Assembly (NCBI GenBank): GCA_016177705.1
Contig: JACOUT010000006.1
Span: 124,001 to 188,000, forward strand
DNA from: Deltaproteobacteria bacterium
Lineage (GTDB): Bacteria; Myxococcota; UBA727; VGSZ01
DNA length: 64,000 nt
Direction of reading: 5' to 3'
A model generated the notes under the pieces. It worked only from the letters and a program-made list of their open reading frames with translations. It was not told where the DNA came from and ran no database searches. This document shows, in pieces, positions 34,607 through 43,802 of the stretch (position 1 is its first letter; the number at the start of each line of letters is the position of its first letter). The position numbers and the translations under genes are program-made.

Positions 34607-34851
34607 GCCGCTCCCCGGCGCGGGCGGCGGCCGGTCAGCCGCTCGAACGCCGCGTCGGCCTCGCGGACGCTGGCCGGCGACGGGTTGACGTCGAGATAGA
34701 ACTCCTCGAACAGCGCATCGAGCTCCTCTTGGCGCAGCTGCTCCTCGAGCTTCTCCGTCACCCAGGTCGACACCGGGACCTTGCCGGCGGCGCGCTTGAT
34801 GCGCTTCGCGATCTGTTCCGGCACGCTGATGGTGATGCGCGTAATCGACAT
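34603..34851 (-). CDS. vapB: VapB-type antitoxin (ribbon-helix-helix)
   Basis: ATG 34851 gives 82 residues beginning SITRITISVPEQIAKRIK, a ribbon-helix-helix N-terminus that should dimerise and bind its own promoter. The rest is charged and helical and would wrap the toxin. A longer reading from 34887 adds 12 hydrophobic residues without support. Just upstream (34851-34868, minus strand) the hexamer GTTATG occurs twice, 11 nt apart, and TATGCT resembles a -10 box, so a self-regulated and possibly leaderless transcript is conceivable. Confidence 0.82.
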   Translation of the reverse strand: MSITRITISVPEQIAKRIKRAAGKVPVSTWVTEKLEEQLRQEELDALFEEFYLDVNPSPASVREADAAFERLTGRRPRRGAA

Positions 34852-34911
34852 AACGACAGCATAACAGCAGACGAACCGCGGTGCCACCCGTGCTCGGGTC
34901 CGCTCACCCGG

Positions 34912-36003
34912 TCAAGGGTTCGAGTTCGAGGAGAAGCTGGTCGGCCGGCGCTCACGCGCGGTCGGCTGCGAGTCGAGCGCGTCCGGATCGTCGACGTCGG
35001 CGACGCCGGGCACGCGCAAGGACTGGAAGCGCGCCGACTCCGTCGGCATCGGGATCGGCGGCGGCGTGTGCACGCCCGCCTCGTCGAAGAAGCGCGAGAA
35101 CAGGCCGCTCGACGACGAGGGCACGCGCCAGCCGCCGTCGGCCGAGGCGGGGGGCATGGCGGCCCTCGGCGACAGTGTGGTTGGCGGAAGGGTCTTTGGC
35201 GGAACGGTGACCGGCGGCACGGAGGACGCGAGCGGCGGCGGCGCCGGCACGTCGAGCGGCCGCTCGCGGCGTCCGGAGTTCAGCTCGTCGAGGTGGCGCG
35301 CCGCCTCGAGCAGGAGGTAGGTGGTCTCGCGATTGATGTTGGGATGATCGACGTGTCGGCCGTAGCGGATGCGAAAGGCGCCGCGCGTCGCCATGAAGAG
35401 CGCGTAGAAGGCGTCTTCGCCGACCAGCCTGCCCTTTTGCGCGAACACCACGCGGCCCTTCTCGATCGCGAGCGACCCGGCGGTGTCGCTCTTCGGCTTG
35501 ATCTCGACGATGGCGTCGCGCCTGCCGGACGCCAGTGTCTGCACGATCTCGCTCACCGGCATCTCGCGCAGCGTGCCGATGACGCCGGTCGGCTCGTCGT
35601 CCTCGATCGGCGCGTCCGCGAAGGCGGTCTGCGGCGGCAGCGAGCCAAACGGCGGCGTCAGCACGTAGTGGCCGCCCTTTGGCGCCGGCAGGTCGTTGGG
35701 CGTGAGCGGCACCAGGTCAAAGGGCTCGATGCCGGAGATGCCGGCGGGCGCGGCGCGCAGCACCTCGAGCGCCACACGCGAGCCGGGCGCGCAGGCCACC
35801 GCATCGTCGAGCACGCGGCAGACGGCGTCGAACCGCTCGTTGCCCACCTGCAAGGTCACCTGGAGCTGCGCGCCCTCGACGAACAGGTGGGGCACCTCGC
35901 GCAGCACCCCCAGCAGGCGCACCGCGCCCGAGCTGACCTCGACGCTGCCTCGGCCGTCCAGCACGGCGGCGTCGATGTGGCGTTCGAGCGAGAGGATCGG
36001 CAC
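34912..36003 (-). CDS. PilZ-like plus DUF4388 domain protein
   Basis: GTG 36003 starts a 363-residue cytoplasmic protein. Residues 1-105 resemble a PilZ-type beta-barrel (strands around LQVTLQVGNERFDAVCRV), though the RxxxR c-di-GMP signature is not clear. A DUF4388 domain spans about 145-245 (GTLREMPVSEIVQTLASGRRDA to GAFRIRYG), a module common in myxobacterial signalling and gliding proteins. The C-terminal 120 residues are Pro/Ser-rich and probably disordered. It stands between the VapBC pair and the divergent aminotransferase. A role in surface behaviour or c-di-GMP signalling is inferred only from the domains. Confidence 0.8.
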   Translation of the reverse strand: MPILSLERHIDAAVLDGRGSVEVSSGAVRLLGVLREVPHLFVEGAQLQVTLQVGNERFDAVCRVLDDAVACAPGSRVALEVLRAAPAGISGIEPFDLVPLTPNDLPAPKGGHYVLTPPFGSLPPQTAFADAPIEDDEPTGVIGTLREMPVSEIVQTLASGRRDAIVEIKPKSDTAGSLAIEKGRVVFAQKGRLVGEDAFYALFMATRGAFRIRYGRHVDHPNINRETTYLLLEAARHLDELNSGRRERPLDVPAPPPLASSVPPVTVPPKTLPPTTLSPRAAMPPASADGGWRVPSSSSGLFSRFFDEAGVHTPPPIPMPTESARFQSLRVPGVADVDDPDALDSQPTARERRPTSFSSNSNP

Positions 36004-36132
36004 GGCGCGACGATAGCCCTGGAGGGGACGGTGTCCATGGCCTTCCTCCAGGAAACAGTCAGCCTTTCCGGTTTCCGCCGCGCCCGTGCGAGGGGGCTCC
36101 CCGACCGAGCGCGCGCCCGCTATCCACGGCGC

Positions 36133-37452
36133 ATGAACGGCAGCGACATCGTCGAGAAATGCAAACGCTTCACCATGTACTCGTGGTCGGCGGGCGACAG
36201 CGTCGACCCGATCCCGGTGGTCAAGGCCCAGGGGGTCTGGCTGACGGACGCGGACGGCAAGCGCTACCTCGACTGGAACAGCCAGGCGATGAGCGTGCAC
36301 ATCGGCCACGGTCACCCCAAGGTGATCGAAGCCATCGAACGGCAGGCGCGCGAGCTGGCCTACGCCTACGCGGGTACCGCCACCGAGATCCGCGCGCGCT
36401 TGGGCGAGAAGCTCGCCCAGCTCATGCCGGGCCACCTCAACACCAGCTTCTTCACGCTCGGCGGCGGCGAGTCGAACGAGAACGCAGTGCGCGCCGCGCG
36501 CGCCGTCACCGGCCGCCAGAAGGTGCTGGCGCGCTACCGCAGCTACCACGGCGCCACCGCGCTCGCGATCAACCTGACCGGCGACTATCGGCGCTGGGCC
36601 AACGAGCCGGGGCCGCCGGGCATCGTGCACGTGCTCGACCCGCAGCCCTACGACTACTCCTTCGGCGCCACCGACCAGGAGCGCGCCAACAACCACCTGC
36701 GCTACCTCGAGGAGGTGATCGCGGCTGAGGGCGGTCACACCATCGCCGCCATGCTGATCGAGACCGTGACCGGCACGAACGGTGTCTTGCCGCCGCCACC
36801 CGGTTACCTCGCCGCCCTCAAGGCGCTGCTCGACAAGCACGGCATCCTGCTCATCTGCGACGAGGTGATGGCGGGCTTCGGCCGCACCGGCAAGATGTTC
36901 GCCTTCGAGCACGGCGGCATCGTCCCCGACCTCGTCACCATGGCGAAGGGGCTGACGTCGAGCTACCTACCGCTCGGCGCCGTCGGTCTGTCCGATCGCA
37001 TCGCGCAGCACTTCAAGAAGCACGTCTTCTATGGCGGCCACACCTACAACAGCCACCCGATGTGCCTGGCGGCCGCGCTCGCCAACATCGAGGTCATCGA
37101 AAGCGAGAAGCTGGTCGAGAACGCGGCGCGTCTCGAGCCGGTGATGAAGGGCGAGCTGGCGCGACTGCAGGCCAAGCACCCCTCGATGCGGGAAGGTCGG
37201 GCCATCGGCCTGTTCGGCATGATCGACCTGCAGAAGAACGCGCGCGGCGAGCCCTTCTCGCCCTACGCGTCGTCGGGGCCGGTGATGGCCAAGCTGTCGC
37301 GCTTCTTCCGCGAGCAGGGCTTGCTCACCTTCGTCAAGCACAGCAACTTCACCTGCGTGCCGCCGCTGTGCATCACCGAAGCCGAGCTGAAGGAGGGCTT
37401 CGCCATCGTCGATCGCGCGCTCGAGGTCACCGATGCGGAGTTTCGCGCGTGA
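36133..37452 (+). CDS. Class III PLP-dependent aminotransferase
   Basis: The 439 residues from ATG 36133 have the class III fold: GVWLTDADGKRYLDWNSQ, SYHGATALA, the substrate/PLP region LLICDEVMAGFGRTG and the Schiff-base Lys in VTMAKGLTSSYLPLGA, followed by FYGGHTYNSHP. Family members are omega-aminotransferases acting on amines, beta-alanine, taurine or 4-aminobutyrate with pyruvate or 2-oxoglutarate. The SSYLPLGA..FYGGHTYNSHP pattern recalls taurine- or beta-alanine-type enzymes, but substrate cannot be fixed. The start is 130 bp from the divergent DUF4388 gene. Confidence 0.9.
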   Translation: MNGSDIVEKCKRFTMYSWSAGDSVDPIPVVKAQGVWLTDADGKRYLDWNSQAMSVHIGHGHPKVIEAIERQARELAYAYAGTATEIRARLGEKLAQLMPGHLNTSFFTLGGGESNENAVRAARAVTGRQKVLARYRSYHGATALAINLTGDYRRWANEPGPPGIVHVLDPQPYDYSFGATDQERANNHLRYLEEVIAAEGGHTIAAMLIETVTGTNGVLPPPPGYLAALKALLDKHGILLICDEVMAGFGRTGKMFAFEHGGIVPDLVTMAKGLTSSYLPLGAVGLSDRIAQHFKKHVFYGGHTYNSHPMCLAAALANIEVIESEKLVENAARLEPVMKGELARLQAKHPSMREGRAIGLFGMIDLQKNARGEPFSPYASSGPVMAKLSRFFREQGLLTFVKHSNFTCVPPLCITEAELKEGFAIVDRALEVTDAEFRA

Positions 37453-37500
37453 CCCGGATGGTGCGTTGCCCTCTCCCCTCGAAACGGTAGAGGCTGGGTG

Positions 37501-38022
37501 ATGCCGCGAATGCTCAAGCTCATCGGCGCAGTGCTCGGAGCGCTCGTGCTCGCCTTCACCGCGCTCGGTTTGGTGCTGCCGCGTGTGCTCCGCATCGAGC
37601 GCAGCGTCGAGCTGCCGGCACCGCTCTCGGTGGTCGCCGCCGAGGTTGAGGATCTGTCGCGATGGCAGGGCTGGGCCTTCGGCCCTGAGGCGAAGGGCTG
37701 CACCTTCCTCGGCAGCTCGGCCACCGAGCTGCGCTGGACCTGCGGCGACGTCGAGGGCGCGCTGCTGCGCACCGACCGGTCGCCAGGGACCGTCTGGATC
37801 GACGCCAGGGTTGGCGGCACCGTAGAGCGCGTGCGCATGAAGCTGTCGCTCACGGAGCTGCCAAGCGGCACGCTGCTCGCGTGGCAGGAACAGGCCACGG
37901 CGCCGCGCGTGATGGGCGCGTGGTTGCGGCCGTGGCTCGAGCGCGCGCGCGGCGACGAGATCGATCGATCGCTGGCCCGCTTGCGCGCGCGCCTCGTCCC
38001 TGCCACACCGCAGGGATCGTGA
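37501..38022 (+). CDS. SRPBCC (START/polyketide-cyclase-like) family protein with N-terminal membrane helix
   Basis: The 173 residues begin with a hydrophobic helix (about 5-27) and then a single SRPBCC ligand-binding fold: IERSVELPAPLSVVAAEVEDLSRWQGW, a central beta sheet, and a long C-terminal helix. Members bind lipids or small hydrophobic ligands; no enzymatic residue can be named. The stop overlaps the ATG of the diguanylate cyclase gene (TGATG), so the two are coupled. ATG 37501 is adjacent to an in-frame GTG at 37498. Confidence 0.78.
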   Translation: MPRMLKLIGAVLGALVLAFTALGLVLPRVLRIERSVELPAPLSVVAAEVEDLSRWQGWAFGPEAKGCTFLGSSATELRWTCGDVEGALLRTDRSPGTVWIDARVGGTVERVRMKLSLTELPSGTLLAWQEQATAPRVMGAWLRPWLERARGDEIDRSLARLRARLVPATPQGS

Positions 38023-39074
38023 TGGACACGCTGCTGGTCGTCGACGACGACGACGGTATCCTCAAGCTGTTCGAGAGCGCGCTCAAGACGAGCTTTCGCG
38101 TGCTGACGGCACCTGACGGTGCCGCGGGCAAGAGCGTGCTCGAGCGTGAGGACGTCGCCTGCGTGGTGGCCGATCAGATGATGCCGGGCCTCACGGGCGT
38201 AGAGCTGCTGCGCGAGGCGGTGACGCTGCGACCGTATGCCGCGCGCATCCTGGTGACCGCGTCCGATCGCGTGAAGGACCTGTCCGACGCCGTCAACCTC
38301 GCGCAGGTGCACCGGTTCCTGTCGAAGCCCGTGCGCATCACCGAGCTGATCGGTGTCGTCAAGAGCGCCGTGCACCAGGCGTCGCTCGAGCGGGAGAACC
38401 AGCGCCTAGTCGGCGAGCTGACCGAGAAGAACGGGCTGCTGCAGCGAGCGCTCTCGCAGGTGCAGGACAGCGAGCGGCGCCTGGAGCGTGAGGTCGAGGA
38501 GCGCACGCGGCAGTTGCGCGAAGCGAACGTCGAGCTCGAGAAGCTCGCGCTGCGAGATGGCCTGACCGGCCTGTACAACCACCGCTTCTTTCAGGACGCG
38601 ATGACGCAGGAGATGTCGCGCGCCGCGCGCTACGGCAATCCGCTGTCGCTCGTCTTCATCGACGTCGATCACTTCAAGAACTACAACGATTTGTGCGGGC
38701 ACCCGGCGGGCGACGCGCTCTTGAAGGACCTCGGTCGTCTGCTCACCGCCACGCAGGACGCGCCCGAGTTCCGTTTTCGTGGCCGGGCCTCCGACATCGT
38801 CTCGCGCTACGGCGGCGAGGAGTTCTGCATCATCCTGCCCATGACCGAGGGCGCGGGCGCGCTGGTGCGCGCCGACCGCGTGCGCGAGATGGTCAGCCAG
38901 CACCCGTTCGAGCGGCGCGAGGTGCAGCCGAACGGCGTGATTTCGGTCAGCGTCGGCGTGGCGTCGTACCCGAAGGACGCGCTCGACAAGGCCGGGCTGA
39001 TCAAGGCGGCCGACGACGCCATGTTGGCGGCGAAGCGGGCTGGCCGAAACCGCGTGGTGTCCGCTCCGTCCTGA
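38022..39074 (+). CDS. Response regulator with GGDEF domain (diguanylate cyclase)
   Basis: It makes c-di-GMP from two GTP when its receiver domain is phosphorylated. The receiver (1-120) has Asp51 as phospho-acceptor (VVADQMMPG) and the conserved Lys in FLSKPVRI. A coiled coil (about 125-175) links it to the GGDEF domain (about 178-345). The active site is GGEEF at 264-268, and the product-inhibition I-site RASD (255-258) sits exactly five residues before it, so the enzyme is likely active and feedback-inhibited. ATG 38022 overlaps the upstream stop. No kinase is adjacent. Confidence 0.93.
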   Translation: MDTLLVVDDDDGILKLFESALKTSFRVLTAPDGAAGKSVLEREDVACVVADQMMPGLTGVELLREAVTLRPYAARILVTASDRVKDLSDAVNLAQVHRFLSKPVRITELIGVVKSAVHQASLERENQRLVGELTEKNGLLQRALSQVQDSERRLEREVEERTRQLREANVELEKLALRDGLTGLYNHRFFQDAMTQEMSRAARYGNPLSLVFIDVDHFKNYNDLCGHPAGDALLKDLGRLLTATQDAPEFRFRGRASDIVSRYGGEEFCIILPMTEGAGALVRADRVREMVSQHPFERREVQPNGVISVSVGVASYPKDALDKAGLIKAADDAMLAAKRAGRNRVVSAPS

Positions 39075-39161
39075 CGATGTGGGGACGTACCGCGGCGCGC
39101 GAGGTCGTCGACGGCACCTCGTGCGCATGCAGTGTGGTAACACCGCGGCCCGGAGGTACCC

Positions 39162-41198
39162 ATGCGTGGCTTCGCCCGGGTCAGCGTCGCGGTCCCCGCC
39201 TGCGCGGTCGGCAGCACGCGCGCGAACGCCGAGGAGACGCTGGCGCTGTGGCGCAAGGCGCACGAGCAGCGCGCGGCGCTCGTGGTCTTCCCCGAGCTGG
39301 GCCTGTCCAGCTACACCGCGCGCGACCTGTTCCTCGACGGCACACTGCTCGCCGCCTCGCTCGCCTCGCTCGAGCGCATCGTCGAGGAGTCGCGCGAGCT
39401 CTCGCCGCTCGGCGTGGTCGGGCTGCCGCTGTCGACGCCGCAAGGGCTCTACAACGTCGCCGTCGCGGTGCAGCGCGGGCGCGTGCTCGGCGTGGTGCCG
39501 AAGAGCTACCTGCCGAACTACCGCGAGTTCGAGGAGCGTCGCTGGTTTCGCCCCGGCACCGAGGTCGCGCCCGGCGCGACCGTCCGCCTGTGCGGCAGCG
39601 AGGTGCCGTTCGGCACCGACGTGCTGCTCGAGGCCGACGGCGTCGCCGACCTGGTCGTCGGGCTCGAGGTCTGTGAGGACATCTGGGTGCAGGTGCCGCC
39701 GTCGATGCTACAGGTGGGTGCAGGCGCCACGGTCTGCTGCAACCTGTCGGCGTCGAACTTCACGATTGGCAAGGCCGATCTGCGCCGTTTGCTGGCGCGC
39801 TCGGCGAGCGACCGCGGCAAGTGCGCCTACCTGTATGTCGCCGCCGGCCCGGGCGAGTCCTCCACCGACCTCGCCTTCGACGCCGACGCCTTCGTCTGTG
39901 AGAACGGCTCGGTGGTGGCCGAGTCGCGCCGCTTCGCGCGCGAGAGCCAGTTGGTGACGGTCGACGTCGACCTCGACGCGCTGGTGCATGACCGGCGCGT
40001 CACCGGCACCTTCGGCGATTGCGCTGCCGCCGCGGTCGGCCCGCGCCCCTGGCGTCACGTACCCTTCGCGGCGGAGCCCGCGCCTGGCTTGCAGCGCACC
40101 ATCGGCGCCCATCCGTTCCTGCCGCGCGACCCGGCGACGCTGGCGACGCGCGCCTGGGAGATCTTCGAGATCCAGACCAACGCGCTGGCGACGCGCATGG
40201 CGGCGCTGCCCGCCGGCGCCAAGCTGGTGCTCGGCGTCTCGGGCGGCCTCGACTCGACGCACGCGGCCCTGGTGGCGGCGGGCGCGCTCGACCTCGCCAA
40301 GCGCCCGCGCACCGACCTGATCTGCGTCACCATGCCCGGCCTCGGTACCAGCGACGTCACCAAGGGCAACGCGGCCGCGCTCGCCGAGAGCCTGGGCGCC
40401 ACGCTGCGCACCATCTCGATCAACGACGGAGCGCGCGACGTGCTCGCCGGCGTCGGCCACCCGGCGGCCAAGGACGCTGTCGACACCGCCGAGCTGATCG
40501 CGCGCATCCGTCAGGATCCGCGCCTCGGAGACCCGACGCTCGAGAACGTGCAGGCGCGCATGCGCACGTTGATCTTGATGACGGTGGCGAACCAGACGGG
40601 CGGCATCGTCGTCGGCACCGGCGACCTGAGCGAGAAAGCGCTCGGCTGGTGCACCTACTCGGGCGATCACATCTCGATGTACGACGTCAACGCGGGCGTG
40701 CCAAAGACGCTGATCCAGTTCGTCATCCGCTGGGTGGCGAACGAGCGCGTGACGACGTGGACGGGCGCCCAGGGCAAGGGCGACGCCGAGCGGCTGCGCG
40801 CTACCCTGTTCGCCATCCTCGACACGCCCATCTCGCCCGAGCTGTTGCCCCCCGACGTCGACGGCAAGATCGTGCACCTCACCGAGCAGGCCATCGGTCC
40901 CTACGAGCTGCACGACTTTTACTTGTTCCACCTGGTGCGCCACGGCCGCACGCCCGCGCGCATCCTCGATCTGGCGCGCGCGGCCTTTGGTGGCCGCTAC
41001 AGCCAGGAAGATCACCAGCGCTGGCTCAAGGTGTTCCTGAAGCGCTTCTTCCAAAACCAGTTCAAGCGAAGCTGCGCCACCGACGGCCCCAAGGTAGGCA
41101 CGGTCGCGCTGTCGCCGCGCGGCGACTGGCGCATGCCGAGCGACGCGCGCGTCGACGAGTGGCTGGCACAAGTCGACGGCTACGTGCCCGAGAGTTGA
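39162..41198 (+). CDS. nadE: Glutamine-dependent NAD(+) synthetase
   Basis: It makes NAD from deamido-NAD, ATP and glutamine. The 678 residues have an N-terminal nitrilase-type glutaminase domain with catalytic Glu45 (FPELGLSSYT), Lys114 (PKSYLPNY) and Cys171 (EVCEDIW), followed by a synthetase domain with the ATP pyrophosphatase loop GVSGGLDST at 358-366. Later blocks GTGDLSEKALGWCTYSGDH and the C-terminal KRFFQNQFKRS segment are typical of the long form. It should form the usual glutamine-tunnel assembly. It ends 30 bp from the convergent RNB ribonuclease. Confidence 0.95.
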   Translation: MRGFARVSVAVPACAVGSTRANAEETLALWRKAHEQRAALVVFPELGLSSYTARDLFLDGTLLAASLASLERIVEESRELSPLGVVGLPLSTPQGLYNVAVAVQRGRVLGVVPKSYLPNYREFEERRWFRPGTEVAPGATVRLCGSEVPFGTDVLLEADGVADLVVGLEVCEDIWVQVPPSMLQVGAGATVCCNLSASNFTIGKADLRRLLARSASDRGKCAYLYVAAGPGESSTDLAFDADAFVCENGSVVAESRRFARESQLVTVDVDLDALVHDRRVTGTFGDCAAAAVGPRPWRHVPFAAEPAPGLQRTIGAHPFLPRDPATLATRAWEIFEIQTNALATRMAALPAGAKLVLGVSGGLDSTHAALVAAGALDLAKRPRTDLICVTMPGLGTSDVTKGNAAALAESLGATLRTISINDGARDVLAGVGHPAAKDAVDTAELIARIRQDPRLGDPTLENVQARMRTLILMTVANQTGGIVVGTGDLSEKALGWCTYSGDHISMYDVNAGVPKTLIQFVIRWVANERVTTWTGAQGKGDAERLRATLFAILDTPISPELLPPDVDGKIVHLTEQAIGPYELHDFYLFHLVRHGRTPARILDLARAAFGGRYSQEDHQRWLKVFLKRFFQNQFKRSCATDGPKVGTVALSPRGDWRMPSDARVDEWLAQVDGYVPES

Positions 41199-41232
41199 TC
41201 AGCACAGCGCTGATCGGCACAGCGCTGATCAG
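41197..41232. repeat. 15-bp tandem repeat with hairpin potential between convergent genes
   Basis: AGCACAGCGCTGATC (41201-41215) and GGCACAGCGCTGATC (41216-41230) are tandem copies differing at one base. GATCAGC at 41197-41203 can pair with GCTGATC of either copy. The block fills the gap between the nadE stop and the ribonuclease stop and could act as a bidirectional transcription barrier. No T run follows. Confidence 0.7.
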
Positions 41233-43802
41233 TCGACGATGGCGAAGTGCAGCTTCTCGCCGTCGTGGTGGCTGGCGCGAATGCGGATGGCCGCGCCCAC
41301 GAGCACGCTGCATTGCTGGCCGTTCTTGTGCGTGTAGCGCACCTCGGCGCCGTCGCGATCGAGCAGCATGGCGTCGCCCAGGTCCTCGCGGCCGATCTTG
41401 ACCTCGACCTCGGGGTTCTTGAGCAACACGGTGAGGCGACCCGGGCTCGCGTTCAGCACGGTGCCCTCGCGCACGGGCGCGTTCGGGTTGCCTGCGGCAA
41501 TACCGGCGAGATCGGACCGGAACAGGTCGTCGAACAGCAGCCGCGTCGAGGCGTTGTCGCACTGCTTCTGCTTCATGCGCGACGAGTTGCCCGATGACAC
41601 TGCGCGGTCGACGGTGGCGTCGACCGCCTTCTTCTCGGCGTCGGTGAGCGCGGGCGCGCGCGCAAGGTCGGCGAGCAGCGCGCGCGCCGCCGTGAGCAGG
41701 GCCGGTCCACGCAGCGTCTCGAGCTCGACGGCGCGCTTGGCGAGCGCCGCCCGCTCCGCCGAAAGCTCGCTCGGCCGCACCAGGGCGCCGAGCAGCAGGT
41801 GCTGCCACAGCGGCTTGAGGTCGGCGTCGGCCACGCCGAGCGCCCGCATGCGCTTGAGCGACTCGAGCTGCACCAGCGTGGCATGCGAGAGCAGTCCCAC
41901 CACCTCACGCATGGGCGCCGTGAAGCGGCCGTAGCCCTCGACCATCAGCCCCGAGTGCAGCGCCGGCTCGCGCGCGTACTCCGAGGAGACCTGGATGCCG
42001 ATCACCTGGTTTTGCAGTGCGATCGCGAGCGCATGCTCGCGCTCGGTGGTGGGCAGCGCCCGTACGCGCTCGACCCAGTCGTTGAGCGCCTCGCCCTGCT
42101 GCCAGCGCCAGGACGCGGGCGCGTGGTTGGCGTCGACGATGGCACCGACCAAGCGGCGCAGCGCCTCGAGCTTCTCTGGCCCCGGTGGCGGGTGCACGCG
42201 GAAGATGCCGGGCGCCTCGATGCCGGGGATGCCGGTGTGCGCGAGCTGCGACGCGCCCATGCAGTTCGCCAGGATCGACAGCTCGGCGTTCAAGCCGCTC
42301 GCCAGATCGCTCTCGACCTCGTGCAAGAGGAACTTGCCGCCGTCGAGCCCGATGCGCATCTCGCGCCGTTCGGGGCTGACCATGCCGCGCTGGTGCGCCT
42401 GGCGCTGCAACACGCTGCCGAGCGCCTGAAAGACGCCGAGCTGGTCCTTGACCGCCTTGGGCACATCGTGGCCGTGGTCGTCCTTGTCGATGCCGGCCTT
42501 GCCCCCGAGGAAGGCCGACACGCCCGGATAGGTGAGCTGCGCCTGCGAGCGGATGACGGCGCGCTCGCTCGAGGTCTTCTCGATCTTGCCGTTGGAGTCG
42601 AGCTCGACCGTGATGACGACGGCCCGATGATCCTCGTGGGCGTTCAGCGACACGCCCTTCTCGCACACGTCGCGCGGCTGCATCGGCACGTTGACGCCCG
42701 GCAGGTAGAAGCTGGCGCCGCGCTGCAGCGCCTCGTCCCACAGCGCCATGCCGGGCTTGACCGCGTGCGCCATGTCGGCGAGCGCGTACTGCAACACAAA
42801 GCCGCCGTCGCTGCGCCGAGTCAGCCGCATCGCCTGGTCGATGTCCTTGCTGCCGTGGTTGTCGATGGCGAAGAACGGCTCGCTCCGGCGATCGACCAGC
42901 GAGCGGTCGTCGAGCCCGGGGTTCTTGAGGATGGCCGCGGCCTCGTCGACCGCCTGCGACGGGAAGGTGGGATCGAGGCGCTGCCCGGCCGCTACCGTCC
43001 ACGAGCGGGCCTGTGCGCTCTCGCCGACGGCGATGGTCTGGTCGAGCACCACGCGGCCGCCGGCGTCCACGTGCCCCGCGACCACGGTGCCGGCCTTGAA
43101 GGTGCCCTCGAGCAGGTGGAGCTGTCCGGTGGCGAGGTCCTTCAGGTGCGGCGTGCCGTCGACAAGGTCGACGATGCCGGTGAAGCAACCGCCGAGCTTC
43201 GCCTGGCGCTCCTGGCGCAGCGTGTAGAGCGTGGCCTTGACGTTGTTGCCACGCTCGTCGACGACCTCGAGCTCCTTCTTGGTGACGCGCGCGATCAAGA
43301 GCACATCGCGCGGCAGGCCGTCCGCCTTGGCGCGGTCGAGCTCGAAGGGCAGCAGCGACTCGTCGGCCGGGTAGAACGTGATGCGCCCCTGCCGCTCGCG
43401 CAGAATGCCCGGCACCTCACCGGGCATGCGCCCGTTGGCGCGGGCGGTGGCCACGCGCGCGCGGATGGGGACCTCGACGGCGGCGCGTCGCTGCACGCGG
43501 TTGAGCGCCTCGGTCGCCTGTGGGTCGCCGAGCGTCTGCAAGGTCTCGTGGGCGGCGGAGAGCTCGCTCACGGTGGCGGTGCCGGTGTTGGTGATGGTCG
43601 CGCTCGCCACCACTATCGGGGTGGTGCGCGAGCCGCCGCTCTCGACCGCGTCGATGGCGATCGGCTGTGACGCCTCGTTGGTGGTGGTGACGCCGCCGGT
43701 CGCGCTGGTCTCGACCACGCCGCCGGTGTTCGACACCTGTCCGCCGCCCGTGGTGACGATGGGCGTGGTCGGGTCGAAGCCGGGACGACGAGGGCCGACC
43801 AT
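41229..43802 (-). CDS. RNB-domain exoribonuclease (RNase II/R family), variant active site
   Basis: The protein has 857 residues. Residues 1-75 are a Thr/Gly-rich low-complexity segment. About 120-250 resembles cold-shock/OB regions. The RNB domain starts near 300. The active-site block reads AIDNHGSKDIDQAM: Asp314, Asp320 and Asp322 are present, but the fourth Asp of the usual DxDDA is Gln323. This DLDQ/DIDQ variant occurs in a subset of bacterial RNB proteins, so activity is possible. Further marks are GMVSPERREMRI and ALHSGLMVEGYGRFTAPMR. An S1-like C-terminal domain appears from about 780 on. It acts 3' to 5' on RNA if functional. ATG 43802 overlaps the upstream stop (TGATG). Confidence 0.88.
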   Translation of the reverse strand: MVGPRRPGFDPTTPIVTTGGGQVSNTGGVVETSATGGVTTTNEASQPIAIDAVESGGSRTTPIVVASATITNTGTATVSELSAAHETLQTLGDPQATEALNRVQRRAAVEVPIRARVATARANGRMPGEVPGILRERQGRITFYPADESLLPFELDRAKADGLPRDVLLIARVTKKELEVVDERGNNVKATLYTLRQERQAKLGGCFTGIVDLVDGTPHLKDLATGQLHLLEGTFKAGTVVAGHVDAGGRVVLDQTIAVGESAQARSWTVAAGQRLDPTFPSQAVDEAAAILKNPGLDDRSLVDRRSEPFFAIDNHGSKDIDQAMRLTRRSDGGFVLQYALADMAHAVKPGMALWDEALQRGASFYLPGVNVPMQPRDVCEKGVSLNAHEDHRAVVITVELDSNGKIEKTSSERAVIRSQAQLTYPGVSAFLGGKAGIDKDDHGHDVPKAVKDQLGVFQALGSVLQRQAHQRGMVSPERREMRIGLDGGKFLLHEVESDLASGLNAELSILANCMGASQLAHTGIPGIEAPGIFRVHPPPGPEKLEALRRLVGAIVDANHAPASWRWQQGEALNDWVERVRALPTTEREHALAIALQNQVIGIQVSSEYAREPALHSGLMVEGYGRFTAPMREVVGLLSHATLVQLESLKRMRALGVADADLKPLWQHLLLGALVRPSELSAERAALAKRAVELETLRGPALLTAARALLADLARAPALTDAEKKAVDATVDRAVSSGNSSRMKQKQCDNASTRLLFDDLFRSDLAGIAAGNPNAPVREGTVLNASPGRLTVLLKNPEVEVKIGREDLGDAMLLDRDGAEVRYTHKNGQQCSVLVGAAIRIRASHHDGEKLHFAIVD

